A stretch of 64,000 nt of DNA. It comes from Myxococcales bacterium. GTDB taxonomy: Bacteria > Myxococcota_A > Polyangia > Polyangiales > Polyangiaceae. Positions 8,638 through 15,296 of the stretch are shown one piece after another; position 1 is the stretch's first letter, and every line of letters begins with the position of its first letter. The translations under genes and the position numbers were made by a program. A model generated the notes under the pieces. It was not told the DNA's origin. It did not search any database and was given only the letters and a program-made list of their open reading frames with translations. Location of the stretch: contig JADKKK010000002.1 of assembly GCA_016720545.1 (NCBI GenBank), positions 558,001 to 622,000 on the forward strand, given 5' to 3'.

Positions 8638-8717
8638 GCGGCTCCTTAGCGCTTTCTCGGCCGGCGTCGCGGGAAAAAGCACGCGTGCTCGCCCGCCTCG
8701 ACTAGAGTCCGCCGCCG

Positions 8718-9005
8718 ATGAAACAGGCTGAGCTATTGCACCTCGCGACGCTCGCGGGGCTCACACTCGAGCCCACCGAAGAGGCCCGCATCGTCGCCGA
8801 TCTGAGCCGCGTGCTCGCCTACATGGGTGAGCTCGCGGCAGTGGACATCGGCGCGCTGGAGCCCCTCGAGAGCCCGAGCGAAGGAGGGGCGCCCACGCGC
8901 GACGACGTGGCTCGCGCCCCGGACGCCGCGTTCCGCGAGGCGGCGCTCGGCGCCGCGCCCGAGATCGCAGGCGGCGCGTTCGTCGTGCCCGCATTCCTCG
9001 ACTGA
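8718..9005 (+). CDS. gatC: Asp-tRNA(Asn)/Glu-tRNA(Gln) amidotransferase subunit C
   Basis: 95 residues, the usual GatC length. It has the family pattern: an N-terminal helix (LLHLATLAGLTLEPTE), a second helix around LSRVLAYMGEL, then LEPLESPSEGG and a short tail. GatC is the small subunit that wraps and stabilises the GatA-GatB interface of the GatCAB transamidosome, which converts Glu-tRNA(Gln) and/or Asp-tRNA(Asn) to the amidated forms. gatA follows 21 bases later on the same strand; gatB is not in the window. Confidence 0.93.
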   Translation: MKQAELLHLATLAGLTLEPTEEARIVADLSRVLAYMGELAAVDIGALEPLESPSEGGAPTRDDVARAPDAAFREAALGAAPEIAGGAFVVPAFLD

Positions 9006-9026
9006 CCCGCACGCGGGAGGCGCCCA

Positions 9027-10499
9027 ATGCTCGAGACCGAGTCGATCACCAGCTTGGCCGCGCGAATCGCCCGCGGTGAGGTCCGCGCGGAGGACGCGTG
9101 TCTCGAGGCGTTCGCCCGCATTCACCGGCACGACGGCGAGCTCGGCGCGTTCCTGACGCTGACCGAGGAGGCCGCGCTCGCGTCGGCCCGCGAGGTCGAT
9201 CGCGATCGGGAGGCGGGCCGCACGCTCCCGCCTCTCGCCGGCGTGCCCATCGCCCTCAAGGACTCGCTGTGCACGCAGGGGGTGCCTACGACCTGCGGGT
9301 CTCGCATCCTCGAGGGCTGGGCGCCGCCGTACGACGCCACGGTCGTCGAGCGTCTCCGCGCCGCGGGGGCGATCCTCGTCGGGAAGACCAACATGGACGA
9401 GCTCGGGATGGGCTCGTCGACCGAGTACAGCGCGTTTCGCGTGTGCCGAAACCCATGGGACCTGGGGCGGACACCGGGCGGCTCCTCTGGCGGGAGCGCG
9501 GCGGCGGTCGCGGCGCGCATGGCCCTCGGCGCGCTCGGCAGCGACACCGGCGGCTCGGTGCGGCAGCCCGCCGCCTTCACGGGCACCGTCGGCCTCAAGC
9601 CCACCTACGGGCGCGTGTCGCGGTACGGGCTCGTCGCGTTCGCCTCGAGCCTCGACCAGGTGGGGACCTTCGCCACCGACGTGCGCGGCGCGGGCGCGCT
9701 GCTCACCGCGATCGCCGGCCGAGATGCGCGCGACTCGACCGCGAGCGCGCGGGAGGTGCCGCGCTTCGAGGACGCCTGTGGACGCGACGTACGGGGCCTG
9801 CGGGTCGGTGTGCTCGACGAGGCCCTCCACGCGGGGCTCGATCCGCGCGCGGCGGAGGCCTTCGATCGGGCGATCCGTGAGCTCGAGCGGTTCGGCTGCG
9901 AGATCGTGCGCACCTCTGCGCCGAGCCTCGCGCACGCGGTGGCGACCTACTACGTGCTGGCGACCGCGGAGGCGTCGAGCAACCTCGCGCGCTTCGACGG
10001 GGTGCGGTTCGGCCTCCGCGAGCGCGAAGGGGTTCGCCATCTCCATGAGCTCATAGGCAAATCGAGAGACCACGGGTTCGGGGCGGAGGTGAAGCGGCGC
10101 ATCCTGCTCGGCACCTTCGTGCTCTCTGCCGACGCCTTCGATAGCCACTACCGCAAGGCACAGCGGGTCCGCCGCCTGCTGCGCGACGAGCTCACCCGCG
10201 AGCTCGCGCGGGTCGACGCGATCCTCTCCCCCACCGCGCCCACGCCCGCCCTACCGCTGGGCGACCACGCGGGCGATCCGCTCGCGATGTACCTCTCCGA
10301 TCTGCTGACGCTGCCGGCGAGCCTCGCCGGCCTGCCCGCGCTCAGCGTCCCCTGCGGCGCGACCCCCGAGGGGCTCCCGCTCGGCCTTCAGATCATGACC
10401 CGCGCCTTCGACGAAGAGACCGCGCTCGCCCTTGGGCACGCGTACGAGCAGGTCGCGCCGCTCCGAGGCTCCCGGCCACCGGCGGCGGGCCCGCTATGA
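9027..10499 (+). CDS. gatA: Asp-tRNA(Asn)/Glu-tRNA(Gln) amidotransferase subunit A
   Basis: 490 residues, amidase-signature family, usual length. The Ser-cisSer-Lys catalytic triad is visible: Lys in IALKDSLCTQG (about residue 77), the cis-Ser in TPGGSSGGSAAA (about 153) and the nucleophile Ser in GSDTGGSVRQPA (about 177). GatA hydrolyses glutamine and feeds ammonia to GatB, where the mischarged tRNA is amidated. ATG 9027 follows gatC closely, so a gatCA operon is likely. Its stop overlaps the start of the acetyltransferase gene by ATGA. Absence of an adjacent gatB means the third subunit is encoded elsewhere. Confidence 0.95.
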   Translation: MLETESITSLAARIARGEVRAEDACLEAFARIHRHDGELGAFLTLTEEAALASAREVDRDREAGRTLPPLAGVPIALKDSLCTQGVPTTCGSRILEGWAPPYDATVVERLRAAGAILVGKTNMDELGMGSSTEYSAFRVCRNPWDLGRTPGGSSGGSAAAVAARMALGALGSDTGGSVRQPAAFTGTVGLKPTYGRVSRYGLVAFASSLDQVGTFATDVRGAGALLTAIAGRDARDSTASAREVPRFEDACGRDVRGLRVGVLDEALHAGLDPRAAEAFDRAIRELERFGCEIVRTSAPSLAHAVATYYVLATAEASSNLARFDGVRFGLREREGVRHLHELIGKSRDHGFGAEVKRRILLGTFVLSADAFDSHYRKAQRVRRLLRDELTRELARVDAILSPTAPTPALPLGDHAGDPLAMYLSDLLTLPASLAGLPALSVPCGATPEGLPLGLQIMTRAFDEETALALGHAYEQVAPLRGSRPPAAGPL

Positions 10500-11080
10500 T
10501 CGACGTCGAGGAGGCGCGCGCGTCGCACGGCCCCGCGCTCGTGGCGTTGTTCCGCGCCGCGGGATGCGGTTGCTTCTGCCGTTACTGGCACTTCACAGGC
10601 ACGAAGAACGACTGGCTCGCTCGGCTGGCCGAGACGCCGGACGCGGGGGCGGCGGAGCTCACTGGAGCGCTCGATCGGGGGGCGCCCGACGGTCGAGGCC
10701 TGGTCGCGCTCGACCGCGAGCGAGGCGAGGCGGTCGGCTGGCTCAAGCTCTGCGCACTGGCCGAGGTGCCCAAGCTTCGAGTGCAGGGCGCGTACCGGGG
10801 CCTCGATCTGGAGGCCGGCGGCGCGCCGCTCGCGATCGGCTGCGTGCTCGTGCACCCCTCGAGCCGACGCTCGGGCGTCGCGGGGGCGTTGCTGGCCGGA
10901 GCGGTCGCGCGCGCACAGGCCGAGGGCGTCGTGCTCCTCGGGTTCCCTCGCCGAAGCGCCGCGCCGCTCTACGACGAGGCTGCGTTCGCGGGGCCCGAGC
11001 GCGCGTTCGAGGCCGCCGGTTTCCGCGTGGCGCACGATTCGCCCGCCTACCCGGTCTACCGCTTCAACCCTCGGGAGTAG
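10496..11080 (+). CDS. GNAT-family acetyltransferase
   Basis: 194 residues. The central and C-terminal part fits a GNAT fold: strand IGCVLVHPSSRRSGVAGALLAGAVARA corresponds to strand beta-4, the acetyl-CoA pyrophosphate loop (R-x-x-G-x-A) and helix alpha-3, and AAPLYDEAAF plus FEAAGFRVA to the late strands. A Cys-rich N-terminal segment (CGCFCRYWHF) is unusual and may be structural. Substrate unknown. The start overlaps gatA by ATGA, so it is probably translated from the same mRNA. The last 31 bases, coding for the end of the protein and its stop, are repeated twice more directly downstream. Confidence 0.75.
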   Translation: MIDVEEARASHGPALVALFRAAGCGCFCRYWHFTGTKNDWLARLAETPDAGAAELTGALDRGAPDGRGLVALDRERGEAVGWLKLCALAEVPKLRVQGAYRGLDLEAGGAPLAIGCVLVHPSSRRSGVAGALLAGAVARAQAEGVVLLGFPRRSAAPLYDEAAFAGPERAFEAAGFRVAHDSPAYPVYRFNPRE

Positions 11081-11142
11081 CCCGGTCTACCGCTTCAACC
11101 CTCGGGAGTAGCCCGGTCTACCGCTTCAACCCTCGGGAGTAG
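11050..11142 (+). repeat. 31-bp perfect tandem repeat, 3 copies, at the end of the GNAT gene
   Basis: Three identical 31-bp units (11050-11080, 11081-11111, 11112-11142), each starting CCCGGTCTACC and ending GGGAGTAG. Copy 1 encodes the last ten codons including the stop; copies 2 and 3 lie after the stop, so the protein is unchanged. This is a local duplication of a gene 3' end and fills the gap before the convergent kinase gene. Confidence 0.95.
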
Positions 11143-11189
11143 CCGACACGGGGCCGAGCCAACATAGGCCGGGCGCTAGCTTGGCTAAG

Positions 11190-13157
11190 CTACCGGCGCG
11201 GTGGCTCGTCGGCGAACCAGCCCTCGGCCTCGAGCAGGCCCGAGGAGAGGCCGAGAAAGAGCGCGCGCGCCGCGCTCGGATCTCGCCCGAGGAGCGCGTC
11301 GAGGGTGGCGCCTTGAGTGGCACGGCGCACGGCGTCCTCCTCCGCGAAGGTCAGGCGGAGGCCCTCGAGGGTGCCGGCTGCGCCGGGGAGCGGGCTCGCC
11401 GTGCGCACGGGACCACGCACGGCGCTCACGTACCGATGGCACTCCTGGTCCGTGTAATGTGCACGCACTCCCCGCGCGACGAGGTCGGACACGTGGAACG
11501 CGAGGGGCACGGTCTCCTCGTGAGATCGGACGCCGTGCTCGAACGTCAGCTCGCCGCTCGTCCAGGAGAAGACCTCCAGGATGCGGGTCTCCACCTGGTC
11601 GAACACGGCGCGGTAGAGCTCCACCGGGCGCAGCACGCCGGTGCCGACGAGCGCGTCGCCGAGGCGGCCGCCGAAGCGGGGAAGCATCTCGAGCGCGCGC
11701 TCGACCTCCACACGCAACACCGAGCCTTGCGCGATGAGATGCGCGCCGAGCAGCTCGCGCGGCTCGGTCGAAACCACGAGCTCCGGGACGCCGTCGACGA
11801 AGTAGATCTTCTTGCGCACTCGGGGCGTGCGGCCCACGAGCACCCCTGTCTCGCGCTCGGCGGCGAGCCGATACAAGAGGCCGGGCAGCCCGCGACGCGA
11901 GAAGGGAGTGCGCGCCGCCGCGGTCTCCTCCGGCCCGCGCCATCGCAGCGCGGGGCTGGAGACGAACCGAGAGAGCTCACGGTACGCGACGAGCTCCCGC
12001 GGCGGGCCTCCGTCGCGGGCGACGCGCGACGCCGGCGGCAGTCGCCCGGTCACGACCAGCTCCACGAGCCGCGCGAAGGGGACGACCTCGCCCGGGCCCT
12101 CGCTCGTCACGATTTCGTAGCGTGACGCCGGCGCGCCGAAGGGATCGTCGGGGGGCGGCGGCGGGAGCGTGCTCTGTCGCCTCGATGACGGCACGAGCGG
12201 GGCCGCCGGCCCTCCGGGGGCGGGGGAGAACAAGCCGAGGACATGCGCCACGCGGGCGAGCGAAGCAGGCGTGAGGTGCAGCCGGCGTCGTCGGACGAGC
12301 TCCTCGAGCGCCTCGGCGAACGCGGCGGCGGACGCGAAACGATCGGCCGGCGCGGTCGCGAGCGCGCGGTAGACAATCCGCCGGAGATCCTCGGGGATCG
12401 TCGCGCTCGACCGCTCGAACGCGGTGAGATCGCCGTCGCGGATGCGCTCGAGCACACGCACTTCGTTGCCCCCGCCGAAGAGCGGCGTCAACGTGAGGAG
12501 CTCGCCGAGGACGATGCCTGCGGCGAAGAGATCACTGCGGGCGTCGAGCTCGCCACCGGTGACTTGCTCGGGCGACATGTAGCCGAGCTTGCCCTTCACC
12601 TGCCCTGCGTTCGTGCGGCGCTCGAGCTCGGTCGCTCGCATGATGCCGAAGTCGGTGAGCTTCACCTCGCCGCCGCGAGAAATGAGGAGGTTCCCGGGTG
12701 AGACGTCGCGGTGCACCAGCCCGAGCGGGAGGCCTAGCGAATCGCGTGCGTTATGCACGTAATCGAGCGCGCGCAGCACCGAGAGTACGACCTGGAGGGC
12801 TACCTCCACCCCGACGGCCGCGCGCTGCGCGGCGGCGGCCCGAATCAGCTTCGCGACCGTCGTGCCCTCGACGTACTCCATCGCCATGTAGAGCTCGTCG
12901 CCCTCGTCGCCGAAGTCGAAGATCTGGACGACGTTGGGGTGGCAGAGGCGCGCCGACACGCGGGCCTCGTCGACGAACATCGCGAGAAACTCCGGGTCGT
13001 GGGCGAGCTCGGGGAGGATGCGCTTGAGCGCCACGGTCTTCTCGAACCCGTGGGGGCCGCGGCGGCGCGCCACGTAGACCTCGGCCATTCCGCCCGCGGC
13101 GACCCGCTGCTCGAGGACGTAGGGCCCCAGGGACGTTGGCTCGCTGCCCTGGACCAT
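11190..13157 (-). CDS. Ser/Thr protein kinase with GYF_2-like and DUF4388 (PATAN) domains
   Basis: 655 residues. The kinase domain (about 10-290) has loop AAGGMAEVY, Lys in VALKRIL, HRDVSPGNLL, LTDFGIMRA and GKLGYMSPEQV, with all key residues in place. After a Pro-rich linker (STLPPPPPDDPFG), residues about 345-395 resemble the GYF_2 domain seen in myxobacterial proteins (FARLVELVVTGRLPPASRV), and about 405-530 fit DUF4388/PATAN (GLPGLLYRLAAERETGVL, KKIYFVDGVPELV, GVLRPVELYRAV, SWTSGELTFE). This combination is typical of myxobacterial kinases thought to act in complex signalling. Cytosolic; no membrane segment seen. ATG 13157 has AGGA about 10 bases upstream. It is divergent from truB. Confidence 0.9.
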   Translation of the reverse strand: MVQGSEPTSLGPYVLEQRVAAGGMAEVYVARRRGPHGFEKTVALKRILPELAHDPEFLAMFVDEARVSARLCHPNVVQIFDFGDEGDELYMAMEYVEGTTVAKLIRAAAAQRAAVGVEVALQVVLSVLRALDYVHNARDSLGLPLGLVHRDVSPGNLLISRGGEVKLTDFGIMRATELERRTNAGQVKGKLGYMSPEQVTGGELDARSDLFAAGIVLGELLTLTPLFGGGNEVRVLERIRDGDLTAFERSSATIPEDLRRIVYRALATAPADRFASAAAFAEALEELVRRRRLHLTPASLARVAHVLGLFSPAPGGPAAPLVPSSRRQSTLPPPPPDDPFGAPASRYEIVTSEGPGEVVPFARLVELVVTGRLPPASRVARDGGPPRELVAYRELSRFVSSPALRWRGPEETAAARTPFSRRGLPGLLYRLAAERETGVLVGRTPRVRKKIYFVDGVPELVVSTEPRELLGAHLIAQGSVLRVEVERALEMLPRFGGRLGDALVGTGVLRPVELYRAVFDQVETRILEVFSWTSGELTFEHGVRSHEETVPLAFHVSDLVARGVRAHYTDQECHRYVSAVRGPVRTASPLPGAAGTLEGLRLTFAEEDAVRRATQGATLDALLGRDPSAARALFLGLSSGLLEAEGWFADEPPRR

Positions 13158-13249
13158 GAACGCATCCTAGCGAAACGCTGGCTCGAAAGGAGGTCGTCGC
13201 GGCGCAATTCGGGCCCCACTCGCCGTGCACGGGACTAGGGTCCGGATCC

Positions 13250-14218
13250 ATGGCCAAGACCGAGACCCCCTCCGGCGGGCCTTCCGGCGTGCTCGTCGTC
13301 GACAAAGCGCGCGGCCCCACGAGCCACGACGTCGTGGGCAGGGCGCGCGCGCTCCTCCGCACCCGGGAAGTGGGCCACGCCGGCACGCTCGACCCCATGG
13401 CGACGGGCGTGCTGGTGCTCGGCGTGCGCGAGGGCACCAAGCTGCTCCCCTACCTGACCGCGCACGACAAGACCTACGAGGCGCGGGTCGTCCTCGGCGA
13501 GAGCACTGAGACCCTCGACGCGGAGGGCGCGGTGCGCACGCACGAGGCGGTCGCGCCGTGGCTCGTCGACGCGCTCGCCAGGCTCGCGCGGGTCGAGGGC
13601 GGCGCGCTACCCCCTGGCCTGGTCGACGCGCTCGACGCCGAGCGCGGCCGGCGTGAACAGATCCCCCCGGCGTTCTCGGCCATCCGCAAGGACGGCGTCC
13701 GCGCGCACGCCCTGGCGCGCGCCGGCGTGGAGGTGGCGCTCGACCCCCGCCCGGTGCGCGTGCACGCGCTCGAGGTCACGGCCGGTTCGGTCGATCCTCC
13801 GACCCTGAGCGTGCGGGTCACAGCCGACAAAGGCTATTATGTTCGGTCACTTGGGCGCGATCTTGCGCTCGCGCTCGGCACGGTCGGGCACCTCTCGGAG
13901 CTCCGGCGTGTGCGCTCGGGCCCGTTCGGCCTCGGGGGCGCCGTAGCGCTCGACCCCGACGCGGCGCGCGGCGTGATCGACCTGGCCACGGCCGCGGCGC
14001 TCGCGTTGCCGACGGCCCGCCTCGACGGCGCCGCCGTGCTGCAGGCCCGGCGAGGTCAGCGCGTCGCGCTCCCCGAGGACGCCGCTCAGGGGCCGTGCGC
14101 GTGGCTCGACGACGCCGGCGCGCTCGTGGCGATCGGTGAGCGGGCACCGGAGGGCCACGGGCGGGTGCTCCGTGGGTTCGCCCCCCCCGCTATTTCTTCG
14201 GCCCCCCCCCCGCCTTGA
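13250..14218 (+). CDS. truB: tRNA pseudouridine(55) synthase
   Basis: 322 residues. TruB converts U55 of the tRNA T-arm to pseudouridine. The catalytic motif GHAGTLDPMATGVL (about residues 43-56) carries the nucleophilic Asp, and VLVVDKARGPTSHDVV precedes it. Later family motifs include QIPPAFSAIRKDG and DKGYYVRSLGRDLA. The C-terminus runs through two long C tracts (near 14181-14188 and 14202-14211) and ends in a Pro-rich tail, so the exact end is sensitive to homopolymer errors. It overlaps the convergent TPR lipoprotein gene by 29 bases. Confidence 0.93.
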   Translation: MAKTETPSGGPSGVLVVDKARGPTSHDVVGRARALLRTREVGHAGTLDPMATGVLVLGVREGTKLLPYLTAHDKTYEARVVLGESTETLDAEGAVRTHEAVAPWLVDALARLARVEGGALPPGLVDALDAERGRREQIPPAFSAIRKDGVRAHALARAGVEVALDPRPVRVHALEVTAGSVDPPTLSVRVTADKGYYVRSLGRDLALALGTVGHLSELRRVRSGPFGLGGAVALDPDAARGVIDLATAAALALPTARLDGAAVLQARRGQRVALPEDAAQGPCAWLDDAGALVAIGERAPEGHGRVLRGFAPPAISSAPPPP

Positions 14219-15296
14219 GCTTCTCTTTGGCCAGCTTGATGCGCTCCTCGGCGGCCTTCTTCATCGGGCCCGCGGGCTCGAGCCTGAGGTAGGTCTCGTA
14301 GGCCGCGACGACGTCTTTCCAGCGACCGGCGTCGGCGTGACGCCCGCCGAGATAGAAGTAGGCGGGGGCGTATTTCGGCTCCTTGGCGACGGCAGCCTCG
14401 AGGTCCGACAGAGCGCCGGCCTTGTCTCGCGCGCCGAGCTTGCAGAGCGCGCGGTACGTGCGCAACTCCGCCGCGTCTTGCTTCGCGAGGGCGCCGTCGA
14501 GCACGCGGATGCAGTCGGCGAACGCGCCGACGTTCTTCAGCTCGAAGCCGACCGAGGCGAGCACGCCGACGTCGCCGTTCGCGAGCTTCTCGGCCTGGAG
14601 GAGCCGCTCGCGCGCCGCGTCGGCCTTTCTCCACTTCCCGAGCCACTGCCCCAACGTGAGCGCCGCCAGCGGATCGGCCGGGGCGAGCTTCAACGCGAGC
14701 TCCATCGCCCGCGTGGCGCCAGCCTCGTCGCCCTTGGTCGCGAGCGCGACTCCCAGGTTCTCGGCGAGCGCGGCGCTCTTGGGGTGCTTCTCGAGCCCCG
14801 CCTGCGCGAGCGTGGCCGCTTCGTCGACCTTGGCGGCGTCGAGCAGCAGCGCCGAGAGGTTGACCGAGCCCACCTCGTGCCCGGGGACCGTGGCGAGGGC
14901 CGCGCGGTAGTGCTTCTCCGCGGCGGCCTTGTCGCCCTTCTCCACCAGCGCCCCGAGGTAGGCGTGCGCGTCGGCGTCGTTGGCGTCTCTCGCCAAGGCC
15001 GCCTCGAAGGCGGCTCGGGCGCCGGGCTCGTCACCCTTCTCGAGGGCAGCCTTTCCCCGCGCGACGTCGGGGCTCGGTCCGCCCGTGGCGGGCGCGCCAG
15101 GCGCCCCGGCGCCCCGCGCGAGCGAGGGAGGCAGGGTCGGAGGACGCGCGGGCTCCGCGACCTGCGGCTCGGGCGGCCCGCCGCACGCGACATTTGACGC
15201 CGCGAGCGCGAGCGCGCCGGCCCCCACCGCCATCGCCGCCACCCTGCCCCGCGCTCCCCGCACGCACGCACCCAACCGCCGCATCCCGATCGTCAT
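14190..15296 (-). CDS. TPR-repeat lipoprotein
   Basis: 368 residues. The N-terminal signal sequence is followed by NVACGG, a weak lipobox with Asn at -3; export and lipidation are likely but not certain. A Pro/Ala linker leads to about seven tetratricopeptide-like repeats (for example DANDADAHAYLGALVEKGDKA, PKSAALAENLGVALATKGDE, PKYAPAYFYLGGRHADAG) and a Lys-rich tail. TPRs mediate protein-protein contacts; the partner is unknown. Start ATG 15296 has GGAGG seven bases upstream and overlaps the glnD stop by ATGA, implying coupled translation with GlnD, an unexpected neighbour for an envelope protein. Confidence 0.85.
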   Translation of the reverse strand: MTIGMRRLGACVRGARGRVAAMAVGAGALALAASNVACGGPPEPQVAEPARPPTLPPSLARGAGAPGAPATGGPSPDVARGKAALEKGDEPGARAAFEAALARDANDADAHAYLGALVEKGDKAAAEKHYRAALATVPGHEVGSVNLSALLLDAAKVDEAATLAQAGLEKHPKSAALAENLGVALATKGDEAGATRAMELALKLAPADPLAALTLGQWLGKWRKADAARERLLQAEKLANGDVGVLASVGFELKNVGAFADCIRVLDGALAKQDAAELRTYRALCKLGARDKAGALSDLEAAVAKEPKYAPAYFYLGGRHADAGRWKDVVAAYETYLRLEPAGPMKKAAEERIKLAKEKLKAGGGPKK

